Below, one piece after another: positions 38,467 through 47,285 of a DNA stretch of 64,000 nucleotides. The position numbers and the translations under genes were made by a program. The notes below the pieces were generated by a model, which saw only the letters and a list, made by a program, of their open reading frames with translations, was not told the origin of the DNA and made no database searches. Source of the stretch: Mycolicibacterium sp. P1-18 (lineage in GTDB: Bacteria; Actinomycetota; Actinomycetes; Mycobacteriales; Mycobacteriaceae); contig NZ_NPKR01000008.1 of the NCBI RefSeq assembly GCF_008329535.1, positions 310,001 through 374,000 of the forward strand, given 5' to 3'. Numbering within the stretch: position 1 is the stretch's first letter; each line of letters starts with the position of its first letter.

Positions 38467-40437
38467 TCAGCCCGCCGTGACGTGACCCTCCGATGCGCTT
38501 GCGGCGTCGGTCTTGGACGTCGGCGCGGTGGCGGCATCGGCCGGAGCGGCCTTGTCCTGTGGCGGCGTCACCTTGGGTGCCTTGGGGGCCTTCGGTGCCT
38601 TCGGCGTCTTCGGTGCCTTTGGTGCCTTGGGTGTCGTGGCCTGTCCACCGTCGCCGTCACCCGTTCCGGCCGCGGACTGACTGGCCGGCTTGGTCGGCTC
38701 GGGCTTGGTTGGTTCCGGCTTGGTGGGCTCGGGCTTGGTGGGTTCGGGCGCCGCGGGTGCTGCCGTAGCCGCCGGGCTCGTGACGTCGGGCTTGGTGACG
38801 TCGGGCTTGGTGACGTCGGGCTTGGTGACCACCGGCGAGTCCGTCGCGACCGGCGCGGTGGCGGCAGTTTCCTTGACCTCCGGAGCGCTGACGACCGGGT
38901 CGGCGACGGCGGTCTTGGCGTCGGCCGCGGGGGTCGCCTCGGGGACGGCCGTGCCCTTGGTCGCGGTGACCTTGGCGTCGGTGTCGGCCGTCGCCTCCAC
39001 CGAGGCCACGCGCAACGTCTGCGGAGCGGCGGCGGCGGCGACGGTCTGGGGTTGACCCATGCTGGCCAGCGCGTTCGCAATCGACGTCACGACCGCCGTT
39101 GCCATCTGCTGGGCCAGCTGCTGGGCGAAGGCTTGCGCGACGGCGTTGGCGATCGCTTGGGCAATCTGCTGGGCGAGCACCTGGAAGGCCGCGGCCAGTG
39201 CCGCTGCAGGATCCGTCGGCGTTCCCGGATTGGTCGGGTTGGTCGGCGTGGTCGGCGTGGTCTGGTTCTGCGGGTGGTCCTTGTACCACTGGGCGAGGAA
39301 CTGGGTGATGACTTCCTTGGGCTGCCCCAGCATGTTCCAGAGTCCGTAGTTGTCATCGGGATTGGGGCTGCCGGTGAGGGTGTCGCGGCCGGTGTAGAGG
39401 AAGATCGGCCCGGCGTTCTGGCCGAAGGACGTTCCCCAGCTGTTGATCAGATCGGCAATGTACTTCTCCTGCTGATCCTGAGTGACGGTGTGCACGACGC
39501 CGTTGGCGTCGGTGTAGCTGTAGGTGGGCACGCCGAATTCCGAGAGCCACACCTTCTTCGTGGGGAAGAGTGCGACCAAGTCCTTGAGCTGGTTGTACGC
39601 CGTGTCGGAGGCGAAGAACCCGGAGTTGGGGTTCACGTTGCCCTGCGAGAAGGGCAGGCTCTCGTCGTACGGGTGGTAGGAGAGGGCGTCGAAGTACTGC
39701 CCGATGGTCGGGTCGGCGGCGATCATTGCCTTGACGAAGTCCACCGGATCCATCGTGACGTTGCCAATCGTGACGACGTGCCCCACGGCGCCGGCGACGA
39801 CGGTGGCGGTAGGGTCCAGCGGCTTGATGGCCTGGTACGCCGCCTTCACCAACGCCGCGTAGGCGGCGGGGTTGATGGGGTTGGACGACATGATGCCGTT
39901 GGGCTCGTTCCAGATCTCGTAGGCCGACACCGTGGAGCCGTACTTGGTGACGAACTTCGTCATGAAGGCGGCGAACGCCGTGGGGTCCGGGGTGCCGCTG
40001 CCGGGGGTCCCTGCGGTGACTGCGTAGGGCGGGGTGCTGTCGACTTCTGCCAGCACGCCCATGTCGTGTTCCTTGGCCGACTGCATGACCAGGTCGAGGG
40101 TGGCCCACGACAGGCTGCCGGGCTGGGACGGGCCGAAGTAGTCGACGAGGCCCCATGGCACGAACACGCGGATGTTCTGGACACCCAACGCCTGCATTTC
40201 GGAGAGCTGCTGGTCGATCTGGGCCTTCGTCTGCCCGTACAGCGGGGAGGCCGCGACGCCCACCGTGTTCGGCGAGACCGTGATCTCGGCAACCTGCTGA
40301 AACTCGTAGGCGGCGATGCGCGGTGGCATCGGAGCGGCCATGTTGCTTGCGTACGCACTGACCATGGCGACCGGGATGGCGGCGATGACGCTACGCGTAG
40401 CGAGAGTCTTGAGCAGGCCCCTGGGAGTCTTCTTCAT
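38467..40437 (-). CDS. secreted glycoside hydrolase of clan GH-A with repeat tail (copy A)
   Basis: A 656-residue tandem paralogue of copy B. The signal/anchor (residues 1-32), the catalytic domain with Glu178 in WNEPN and Glu300 in WLSEFG, and the numbering are the same with no gaps to about residue 365. After NPTNPG there is an Ala/Gln-rich helical segment (about 410-455, repeated AxAxAQ) and a different tail made of tandem KPDVT, KPEPT and APK units. The tails differ between copies while long stretches of the catalytic region are identical at DNA level, for example 37760-37875 and 40172-40287. ATG 40437 has AGGA about 9 nt upstream. It acts outside the cell or at the envelope; the substrate is unknown. 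Confidence 0.88.
   Translation of the reverse strand: MKKTPRGLLKTLATRSVIAAIPVAMVSAYASNMAAPMPPRIAAYEFQQVAEITVSPNTVGVAASPLYGQTKAQIDQQLSEMQALGVQNIRVFVPWGLVDYFGPSQPGSLSWATLDLVMQSAKEHDMGVLAEVDSTPPYAVTAGTPGSGTPDPTAFAAFMTKFVTKYGSTVSAYEIWNEPNGIMSSNPINPAAYAALVKAAYQAIKPLDPTATVVAGAVGHVVTIGNVTMDPVDFVKAMIAADPTIGQYFDALSYHPYDESLPFSQGNVNPNSGFFASDTAYNQLKDLVALFPTKKVWLSEFGVPTYSYTDANGVVHTVTQDQQEKYIADLINSWGTSFGQNAGPIFLYTGRDTLTGSPNPDDNYGLWNMLGQPKEVITQFLAQWYKDHPQNQTTPTTPTNPTNPGTPTDPAAALAAAFQVLAQQIAQAIANAVAQAFAQQLAQQMATAVVTSIANALASMGQPQTVAAAAAPQTLRVASVEATADTDAKVTATKGTAVPEATPAADAKTAVADPVVSAPEVKETAATAPVATDSPVVTKPDVTKPDVTKPDVTSPAATAAPAAPEPTKPEPTKPEPTKPEPTKPASQSAAGTGDGDGGQATTPKAPKAPKTPKAPKAPKAPKVTPPQDKAAPADAATAPTSKTDAASASEGHVTAG
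38573..38830 (-). repeat. tandem minisatellite-like repeats encoding APK, KPEPT and KPDVT units
   Basis: Three short tandem arrays inside the copy A tail: 9-bp APK-type units (about 38573-38640), four 15-bp KPEPT units (38687-38748) and about three 15-bp KPDVT units (38780-38828). The units keep frame, so unit gain or loss would change tail length without frameshift. Confidence 0.75.
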
Positions 40438-40946
40438 GGAATGTGTTCCTACTTTCAGCGGGGTGAATCATCGTCGCCGTCAAACCGGTTCGCCTCATTT
40501 ACTCACGCTTCAGCAAATCTGTCACCCTTACTGGGTTAACTGGAAACGGTATTTGCGCAGGAACGATCTTGACCACCCGCCACCAGGCGTTTTAATACCA
40601 ATCGGCCGTTTTAGAGCAAAGTTGACCTTGTATAACGATTGTTAACCCAGCAAGGTACATCTATGTAATTTGCAGATATATAAATGCAGATCACAGCATG
40701 AAAACGCGCGTTTTCAGAACCTGTTGCCGAAAGACCGCCATAGCGGCCGCACCAGGGGGTGCAGCTACAGGAAATCGGGTTCGGCGCCTGGCTACTAATC
40801 TGACTGTGCCAGCCACTTTTTATTTACTGATGTGTAGATATTGGTAGCAAGCGCTTGGTGCGACGACGTCTGGCTCTGGTCGTGGCTATCGACGACGGGT
40901 TCGGGCGGTCGACGGAGGCTCGTTTGCCCGTTCTGCGGCACCGGGC
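40438..40946. other. AT-rich intergenic island upstream of the glycoside hydrolases
   Basis: About 509 bp without a supported gene in a high-GC genome; the part 40580-40720 is clearly AT-rich. It contains a perfect 18-bp palindrome TGAAAACGCGCGTTTTCA (40699-40716), an inverted repeat TACAT-CT-ATGTA (40656-40667) and a direct repeat TGCAGAT (40671-40677 and 40685-40691). It should hold the promoter of copy A, and is a candidate for Lsr2 or a specific regulator. Nothing coding was recognised. Confidence 0.6.
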
Positions 40947-42644
40947 CTAGACCCGGGTTCGGCGACCATCCCGCTGTGCGAGGCGCCTGGCATAGCCCGT
41001 TCCCATGCCTAGAAGAACCAGCCCCACTGCGATGAACACCGCGACGCGGAAGATGCCGTCCAGCGTCCCGAGGTCGAAGAGGAAGAGCTTGGCTACTGCG
41101 GCGGCCACCAGGGCCATGCCCCCGCCGATCGGCAGCGAACGCTCGTCGCGAGACACCTCGACCGCGTGCCGGAGAACCGCTGCAGCCAGGATGATCCAGC
41201 ACAGTGTCGCGGCGACGTGGCCGGCGCGGAAACCCTGGTTCTCTCCCCCGGTGAGGACTCCCGCGGTCACGGTGAAGGTGGTGATCGCATACAGCGCTAC
41301 CACCGCCGCGACGGCCCAGGCCCAGTTCGTTTGCAATGACCAGGCGGTAATGACGGCCCAGGCGGCCAGTAGAAGGCTGGCCACGAGCGTCGACGCGGCG
41401 ACCGCCGCAGTGAGCTCCCTCGCCTCGACCAGGTAGGACGGCGGAGCGTACGCAAGGAGGAACACACCACCTGCGACGCCGAAACCCAGGGCGCACCGGC
41501 GGGCCGTCCCACGCCGTCGGCCTGCGATCGCCGTGACGATCCCCATGGCCAGCAGAACCGGCCCAGCCACGGGTCCGTCGAATGCCACGGTCACCGCGAC
41601 GAACGCCGACACCGCGGCCAGCGCCGACCACACCGCTCGTACACCGGAGTCGCCACCGGTGAGCACGATGCCGAGCAGTGCCGCCGCCAGAACCGCGGCC
41701 AGCGTCGCCGCTACGGCACCGTCGACGGCCAGCGAGGCGGCGAGCACCGGGGTGGTGCCCATCGCGCTCAGCACGGCCATGGCCGTCTTCCGCCTGGTGT
41801 GCGGCAACAAGGTCGACGCGCCCCCCACCGCCAGGACGGCGGCCAGCGAGCCCGCGACCGCGAGCAGCGGCGACCGACCGGAGTCGAAGCTCGTCACCAC
41901 CAGTGCGAGCAGCAGTGGGAGCGTCGTCACCGCCGTGCGCGCGGCATGCATGCCGAGCCAGTCCCTGCCGAGCTGAATCAGAAGTGACGCTGCGCCGAGG
42001 GCCAGCATGAAACCGACCAGCACGACTCCGACTCCGTCGGCCACCACCGGCCCCAGACCGATCAGCGGAACCAACACCAGCAGCCCGAGCGGTTCGGCAT
42101 CCCACAGACGCGCCAGGACCAGGCCCGAGACGGCGAGCACCGCCGCGATGGCCAGCCCCGCCGGCGCTGACACCCAGTGGTAGAGCTCCGTCACGGCGAT
42201 GACGTCGACGTAGGCCGCGGCAACGCCGGTGGCGGCCAGCGAGATCGCACCGACGCGTCCACCCGGTCGTCCGACGAGCCGCCACGCCACCGCCACCAGG
42301 GCCACCGCCAACGCGGCGCCGGCGGCGACCCGGACCCCAGGGCTCAGGAACCCGGCCTGAGCGGCGAGGACCAGCAACAGGGCCACCCCAACCAACGTGA
42401 CCGCGACGCCGGCGACGGCGAGAGCCTTGCCGATCCACCCGTCCGGTCGCGGCGCGGGCGGCTGCGGTGGAGGTGGAGGTGCCGGTGCGACGACGGGTGG
42501 CTGCCGGTACACCGGCCGAGCCGTCCGCTCCCCCACCATGCGTTCGAGTTCCCGCAGATCGGCCGACGCCCGCGCCAGGTACGCAGTCATGGTGGCCAAG
42601 TCGGACGACATTCGGGCGACGAGGGCCTGATCCGGTTCGGTCAT
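40947..42644 (-). CDS. DUF2339 family polytopic membrane protein
   Basis: A 565-residue membrane protein. The first 65 residues are soluble: an N-terminal helical segment (ARMSSDLATMTAYLARASADLRELERMVGER) that may form a coiled coil, then a Pro-rich linker. About 16-18 hydrophobic helices rich in Ala, Val and Leu follow, the layout of DUF2339 proteins. The family's role is not known. ATG 42644 is preceded by GACGCT and 6 nt, possibly leaderless. It lies downstream of the two-component pair on the same strand (43 bp gap). Confidence 0.8.
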   Translation of the reverse strand: MTEPDQALVARMSSDLATMTAYLARASADLRELERMVGERTARPVYRQPPVVAPAPPPPPQPPAPRPDGWIGKALAVAGVAVTLVGVALLLVLAAQAGFLSPGVRVAAGAALAVALVAVAWRLVGRPGGRVGAISLAATGVAAAYVDVIAVTELYHWVSAPAGLAIAAVLAVSGLVLARLWDAEPLGLLVLVPLIGLGPVVADGVGVVLVGFMLALGAASLLIQLGRDWLGMHAARTAVTTLPLLLALVVTSFDSGRSPLLAVAGSLAAVLAVGGASTLLPHTRRKTAMAVLSAMGTTPVLAASLAVDGAVAATLAAVLAAALLGIVLTGGDSGVRAVWSALAAVSAFVAVTVAFDGPVAGPVLLAMGIVTAIAGRRRGTARRCALGFGVAGGVFLLAYAPPSYLVEARELTAAVAASTLVASLLLAAWAVITAWSLQTNWAWAVAAVVALYAITTFTVTAGVLTGGENQGFRAGHVAATLCWIILAAAVLRHAVEVSRDERSLPIGGGMALVAAAVAKLFLFDLGTLDGIFRVAVFIAVGLVLLGMGTGYARRLAQRDGRRTRV

Positions 42645-42687
42645 GATGCCAGCGTCGCAGCGAAAGCCCGTGACGGGATGAGTAGTA

Positions 42688-43347
42688 CTACTCGTCCAGA
42701 CCGTGTTCGATCGCGTACCGCGCCAGCTCGACGCGATTGGCTACCTGCAACTTTCGGAACGTGGCCTGTACGTGGTTCTCCACCGTGCGATGACTCAGGG
42801 ACAGTCGCTCGGCAATCTGCTTGGCCGTCAAGCCCTTTGCGACGTGTCGCAGTATCTCGGTCTCCCGGTCGGTCAGGCTCGGGGTGGAGTCGTCGGTCCG
42901 GGGCGAGCGCGCGATGCGCCGATACTCGCCGAGCACCAGGCCCGCCAGTCCGGGCGTGAACACCGCGCGACCGTCACCGGTGGCGCGGACCGCGTCGGCG
43001 AGTTCGCGCTTCGACGCGCTCTTGACCAAATAGCCTGTGGCACCTGCCTTTACCGCCTCAAGGACGTCGTCACGCTCGTCGGACGCCGAGAGTACCAACA
43101 CTCGCGACGACGGCGACACGGTGAGCACCTCGGCCGTCGCGGTGGCGCCGCTGCCGTCCGACAACCGCATGTCCATCACCACCACGTCGGGCGTGACGAC
43201 GGCCGCCCGCCGGCGGGCGGAACCGACTCCGTCGGCCGTGGCCACGACGGTGAAGCCCTCCTCGGCGAGGTCGCGGGCAACGGCATCTCGCCAGATGGGA
43301 TGGTCGTCGACCACCATCACCGTGAACGTGGAAGGGTCAGCTCCCAC
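42688..43347 (-). CDS. NarL/LuxR family response regulator
   Basis: A 219-residue response regulator. The receiver domain has the DDH acidic pair at residues 14-16, phospho-acceptor Asp59 in VVMDMRL and Lys in YLVKSAS. The C-terminal LuxR-type HTH has LTDRETEILRHVAKGLTAKQIAERLSLSHRTVENHV. Start choice: GTG 43347 has AAGGGGG at good spacing and keeps the first beta strand; ATG 43317 overlaps the kinase stop by ATGA but would cut that strand, and ATG 43398 would overlap the kinase by 82 bp. It forms an operon with the kinase gene. Confidence 0.9.
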   Translation of the reverse strand: MGADPSTFTVMVVDDHPIWRDAVARDLAEEGFTVVATADGVGSARRRAAVVTPDVVVMDMRLSDGSGATATAEVLTVSPSSRVLVLSASDERDDVLEAVKAGATGYLVKSASKRELADAVRATGDGRAVFTPGLAGLVLGEYRRIARSPRTDDSTPSLTDRETEILRHVAKGLTAKQIAERLSLSHRTVENHVQATFRKLQVANRVELARYAIEHGLDE

Positions 43348-44444
43348 TCCGTCCCCCTTCCCGGCCCCGTCGTCAGCCGTGCCGTCCCGCCGAGCCAATC
43401 CAGCCGTCCCACAATCGACTTCGACACCCCGACCCGCCCCTCGCCGGCAGCCTCCTCGAGCCGCCCCGTCGCAATGCCCGGGCCGTCGTCGCGGACGCTG
43501 ACCACGACCGAGTCTTCCAGGTCCTCCAGCAGCACGAAGGCGCGGGCGCCGGCACCGGCGTGCGCGACGACGTTGTCCAATGCGTTCGCCACGGCCGCGT
43601 CCACCTCCCCCGCCACCTCGGCGGGCAGCATCACCGGTTCCGGCGGAAGGCTGACCGACACGCGATCGGCGGCGCGGTCGCGCAGCAGCGCCGCCAGGTC
43701 GACCTCCACGCCCGTGGGCACCGGTGTCGCCGCGGCACTGACCCAGCGCCTCAGGACGCGTTCCTGCTCCCCCGCCAGCTCCGCCAGTTCGGTTGTGGGG
43801 CCGCCGATCTCACGGCCGCGCCGGGCAACCAGCGCCAGCACCTGGATGGCGCCGTCGTGAACCTCCCGCGACAACCGTTCCCGCTCCTCGAGTGAGGCCG
43901 CCAACCGCGCCGCTCGCTGCAGGTCGGCATGTGCCCGTCGCGCGGTCTGCGCGGCCATGCCGATCGCCAGGCCGACGGCGAGTTCGATGACGACGGTGGC
44001 GTTGCGCCCCACGTCGACGCTGACGTACCCCTTCAGGATCGCGTTGGCCGCGGTCACCAACAGCCCGGTCGCCATGCCGCCCGCCGCGCCCAGCAGGATG
44101 GCCGCGGAGATCGTGGCGTTGGTGGCCCACAGCGTCGTGGGCCACGACTGGTTGTCGAGTGCCCACTGATCGGAGGCGACGACGTCCGTGGAGAGCATCA
44201 GCGCGACGACGACCACGACCTCGGCGCCCACCCAGGCGAGCCGCCTGCCGTAGCCGTGAAGGTAGGCCGCCGCGCAGGCCACGCTCCACGACACCAGAAC
44301 CGCGAACAGCGCCCAACCCACGGCGGGGTGCTCGAGGTCGTCGGTGACCGCAACCTGGAAGCCGAGGGCGTACAGGCAACTCAGCAACCGGAAGACCTGC
44401 GCCGCCCGCCAGAGCGGTGTCGCGGGATCGGGTGCCACCGGCAT
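43317..44444 (-). CDS. sensor histidine kinase, HisKA_3/NarX-type
   Basis: A 375-residue membrane sensor kinase. The first 170 residues hold about five or six membrane helices with little extracytoplasmic sequence, an intramembrane-sensing layout. The dimerisation and phospho-acceptor helix has REVHDGAIQVLALVARRGREI (His near residue 194). The ATP-binding domain shows the N box NALDNVVAHAG and the G1 box DDGPGIA, with a short G2 GVSKSIVGR. It pairs with the adjacent response regulator. It begins 10 bp after the stop of the amino acid ABC ATPase gene and may be co-transcribed with it, hinting at nutrient sensing. Confidence 0.9.
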   Translation of the reverse strand: MPVAPDPATPLWRAAQVFRLLSCLYALGFQVAVTDDLEHPAVGWALFAVLVSWSVACAAAYLHGYGRRLAWVGAEVVVVVALMLSTDVVASDQWALDNQSWPTTLWATNATISAAILLGAAGGMATGLLVTAANAILKGYVSVDVGRNATVVIELAVGLAIGMAAQTARRAHADLQRAARLAASLEERERLSREVHDGAIQVLALVARRGREIGGPTTELAELAGEQERVLRRWVSAAATPVPTGVEVDLAALLRDRAADRVSVSLPPEPVMLPAEVAGEVDAAVANALDNVVAHAGAGARAFVLLEDLEDSVVVSVRDDGPGIATGRLEEAAGEGRVGVSKSIVGRLDWLGGTARLTTGPGRGTEWELTLPRSR

Positions 44445-44453
44445 GTCCGCCGT

Positions 44454-45236
44454 CTACATCACCTTGGACAGGAACAGCTTCGTGCGTTCGTGCTGCGGGT
44501 TGCCGAGGACCTCACGGGGCTTGCCGCTCTCGACGATCACCCCGGCGTCCATGAAGACCAACTGGTCGGCCACCTCGCGGGCGAAGCCCATCTCGTGGGT
44601 CACCACCACCATCGTCATGCCCTCGCTGGCGAGCTTCTTCATGACGCCCAGCACTTCGCCGACCAGCTCGGGGTCCAGCGCCGAGGTGGGCTCGTCGAAC
44701 AGCATCAGCTTGGGATCCATCGCCAACGCGCGGGCGATCGCCACGCGCTGCTGCTGACCGCCGGAGAGTTGAGCCGGATACGCAGTCGCCTTGTCCGACA
44801 GCCCGACCTGGCTCAGGAGATCCTTGCCGCGCTCGATGGCCGCGGCCTTCTTGACGCCCTTGACCTGGATGGGGGCCTCGATGATGTTGGCCAGGGCGGT
44901 GCGGTGCGGGAAGAGGTTGAAGTGCTGGAACACCATCCCGATGTCGCGCCGTTGCCGTGCCGCTTCCCGCGGCGGCATCTCGTGCAGCTTGTCGCCGCGC
45001 TCGTGGTAGCCGATCAGCTCGCCGTCGACGTACAGCCGCCCACCGTTGACCTGCTCGAGGTGGTTGATACAGCGAAGGAACGTCGACTTGCCCGATCCGG
45101 AGGGGCCGACCAGGACCAGCACCTGGCCCCGGCCGATCTCGAGCGTCACGCCCTTGAGCACCTTGAGCGCACCGAAGTTCTTGCAGACGTTCTCGGCCTT
45201 GACCATGGGGGTGGCGGCCGCAGTGGGTGCGGTCAT
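44454..45236 (-). CDS. polar amino acid ABC transporter ATPase (GlnQ-like)
   Basis: A 260-residue ABC ATPase of the polar amino acid (GlnQ/HisP) type: Walker A GPSGSGKST near residue 49, Q-loop MVFQHFNLFPH, LSGGQQQRVAIARAL signature, Walker B LMLFDEPTSALDPE and the VVTHEM switch His. A 12-residue insertion near ERGDKLHEMPP is typical of actinobacterial members. The start is ATG 45236, overlapping the permease stop. Glutamate, glutamine or similar substrates are likely. Confidence 0.93.
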   Translation of the reverse strand: MTAPTAAATPMVKAENVCKNFGALKVLKGVTLEIGRGQVLVLVGPSGSGKSTFLRCINHLEQVNGGRLYVDGELIGYHERGDKLHEMPPREAARQRRDIGMVFQHFNLFPHRTALANIIEAPIQVKGVKKAAAIERGKDLLSQVGLSDKATAYPAQLSGGQQQRVAIARALAMDPKLMLFDEPTSALDPELVGEVLGVMKKLASEGMTMVVVTHEMGFAREVADQLVFMDAGVIVESGKPREVLGNPQHERTKLFLSKVM

Positions 45237-46162
45237 GTGTGCCCGACCTCTCCAAGGGTCTGTGCCTCGGCCAGTGCGCCGAGCTGTTTGGCGGTGAGCT
45301 TGCGGGAGGCACCTCGGGAGAAGTAGCGCTCGAGGTAGAACTGGCCCACCATCAGGATGCTGGTGATGAGCAGGTACCACGCCGCGGCGACCAGCAGTAG
45401 CGGGATCGGCTGGAAGAGCACCGCCGAGATGTCCCGCTGCCGCCCGAAGAGGTCGAACGTGTACGGCACCGCTGCGACCAGCGAGGTGGTCTTCAGCTGG
45501 CCGATGAACTCGTTGCCGGTCGGCGGGATGATCACCCGCATGGCCTGAGGTAACACGGTGCGCCGCATGGTCATCAGCCACGACATGCCCAGCGCGGTGG
45601 AGGCCTCGGACTGCCCCTCCGGCACCGAGCTGATGCCGGCCCGGATGATCTCGGCGAGGTAGGCGGCCTCGTTGAGACCCAGTCCGATGACGGCGAGCAG
45701 GAAGTACAGCGAGAGGTCCTGGATGTTCAGGGTGAAGAACGTCGGCCCGAACGGGATGCCCAGCTGGATGTTCTTGTAGATGGTGGGGACCAGACCCCAG
45801 AACACCAGCTGCACGTAGACCGGGGTGCCGCGGAAGATCCACAGGTACACCCACGACACCGACCGGAACACCGGGTTGGGCGAGAGCCGCATGACCGCGA
45901 GGATCACCGCCAGCACGATCGCCAGGATCATCGACAGGATGGTCAGCTCGAGGGTGACGATGACACCCGACGAGATCCGCTCGTCGAAGAGGTACTTGCC
46001 GAAGGTGGACCACCCGTAGGCGTCGTTGGTGGCCGCGCCGTACAGGAACAGTGCGACCAGGACGACGATGACGATCGCCGCCACCCACCGCCAGGGGTGC
46101 CGCAGAGGGACGGCATCGATGACGGCTGGATTGTCGGGTGGCGTGCGAACGTCAACGCTCAT
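45233..46162 (-). CDS. polar amino acid ABC transporter permease
   Basis: A 309-residue permease with a His/Glu/Gln-type inner-membrane domain: five to six helices, the TLELTILSMILAIVLAVILAVMR segment and the EAA-type coupling loop EASTALGMSWLMTMRRTVLPQAMRVIIPP. A single permease gene implies a homodimeric channel. It follows the binding-protein gene by 16 bp and overlaps the ATPase gene by 4 bp. Confidence 0.93.
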   Translation of the reverse strand: MSVDVRTPPDNPAVIDAVPLRHPWRWVAAIVIVVLVALFLYGAATNDAYGWSTFGKYLFDERISSGVIVTLELTILSMILAIVLAVILAVMRLSPNPVFRSVSWVYLWIFRGTPVYVQLVFWGLVPTIYKNIQLGIPFGPTFFTLNIQDLSLYFLLAVIGLGLNEAAYLAEIIRAGISSVPEGQSEASTALGMSWLMTMRRTVLPQAMRVIIPPTGNEFIGQLKTTSLVAAVPYTFDLFGRQRDISAVLFQPIPLLLVAAAWYLLITSILMVGQFYLERYFSRGASRKLTAKQLGALAEAQTLGEVGHT

Positions 46163-46178
46163 CAGTGAATACCGGCTG

Positions 46179-47102
46179 TCAGCTGGTCGCGCCGTTGATG
46201 ACCGGCTTGTCGATCATGCCGGCCTCGACACCCCAGTTCGCGGCGATCGTCTTGTAGTCACCGGACTCGATCAGGTGCTCGAGTGCCTTCTGCAGCGAGG
46301 CGGCCAATGGTGAGCCCTTCGCGACGGGCCAGCCGTAGGGCGCCGCGTCGAAGGTCTCGCCCGCCTGCTCGAGCTTGCCGGCGCTCTGCTTGATGGCGTA
46401 GAGCGTCACCGGGGAGTCCGCCGACATGGCGTCGGCCTGACCGAGGACGACGGCGTTGGTGGCCTGGTCCTGCCCGTCGAACTTCACGATGTCGATCGCC
46501 GGCTTGCCCGCGTCGGTGCACGCCTTGCTCTTGGCGGGCAGCTCGTCGACTTCCTGCGTGGTCGTGGCCTGAACCGCGACCTTCTTGCCGCACGCGTTGG
46601 TCGGGTCGACGTCGGAGCCCTTGGGCTTGGCCCACAGTGAGCCGGCCGAGAAGTAGGTGACGAAGTCGACGGTCTGCTCGCGTTCCTTCGTGTCGGTGAA
46701 CGAGGACATGCCGACGTTGAAGGTGCCGCCCTGGATCGACGGGATGATCTTGGAGAAGTCGGCCTCGCGATACTCCGCCGTCAGGCCGAGGGTGGAGGCG
46801 ATCGCGTTCATCAGGTCGACGTCGAAGCCGACGATCTTGCCGCTCGAATCCTTGAACTCGTTGGGGGTGTAGGGAACGTTGACGCCGACGATCAGCTTGC
46901 CGGAGGACTTGATGTCCTCGGGAACGGTGTTGGCGATGTCGTCGACCTTGGCGGCCTTGGCCGCGGTGGTCTCCTTGGTCGGCTCCGCGGAGTCGGTGTT
47001 CTTGGCACAGCCCGACAGCGCGAGGGCTCCCGACACGGCGATGACCGCAGCGCCACGCCACCACCGCGAGCTCGCTTTACGGTCCTTGATTCCAGCTACC
47101 AC
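46179..47102 (-). CDS. polar amino acid-binding lipoprotein of ABC importer
   Basis: A 307-residue extracytoplasmic solute-binding protein (family 3). The signal peptide ends in a lipobox ALALSGC (Cys near residue 31), followed by an Ala/Thr/Lys linker and the bilobed domain with LIVGVNVPYTPNEF, the GFDVDLMNAIASTLG motif and DAMSADSPVTLYAI. The start is GTG 47102 with a purine-rich AGAGAAGAG upstream; the longer open frame to 47165 would add residues that break the signal peptide. It is the first gene of the importer operon. Confidence 0.9.
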   Translation of the reverse strand: MVAGIKDRKASSRWWRGAAVIAVSGALALSGCAKNTDSAEPTKETTAAKAAKVDDIANTVPEDIKSSGKLIVGVNVPYTPNEFKDSSGKIVGFDVDLMNAIASTLGLTAEYREADFSKIIPSIQGGTFNVGMSSFTDTKEREQTVDFVTYFSAGSLWAKPKGSDVDPTNACGKKVAVQATTTQEVDELPAKSKACTDAGKPAIDIVKFDGQDQATNAVVLGQADAMSADSPVTLYAIKQSAGKLEQAGETFDAAPYGWPVAKGSPLAASLQKALEHLIESGDYKTIAANWGVEAGMIDKPVINGATS

Positions 47103-47272
47103 GTTGTCTCTTCTCTCTGCATCGGGGTCGCCTTCATTCCTCGCGGGCGACGACCTCAGGAACACTAGCGGGATGTACGCGCTGTAGTAGGTGAAACTTA
47201 ACGCCGGTCGACGATCTGCGCTGTGCGAAACGGCAACGCGGTGAATTGAGCCGTCGCCGCCGGTCGCCGTGC

Positions 47273-47278
47273 GACACT
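47273..47278 (+). promoter_or_regulatory. -10-like element of a leaderless promoter
   Basis: GACACT, which keeps the A at position 2 and T at position 6 of TANNNT, lies 7 nt before GTG 47286. No Shine-Dalgarno sequence is visible. Confidence 0.4.
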
Positions 47279-47285
47279 GCCCTTC

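Noticed and set aside
38687..38828. CRISPR-like tandem repeats
   Set aside because: Units are 15 bp, directly adjacent without spacers, and in frame with KPEPT/KPDVT coding.
40795..42438. 547-codon open frame overlapping DUF2339 in another frame
   Set aside because: Arg/Gly-rich product without membrane segments; the DUF2339 frame is the coherent one.
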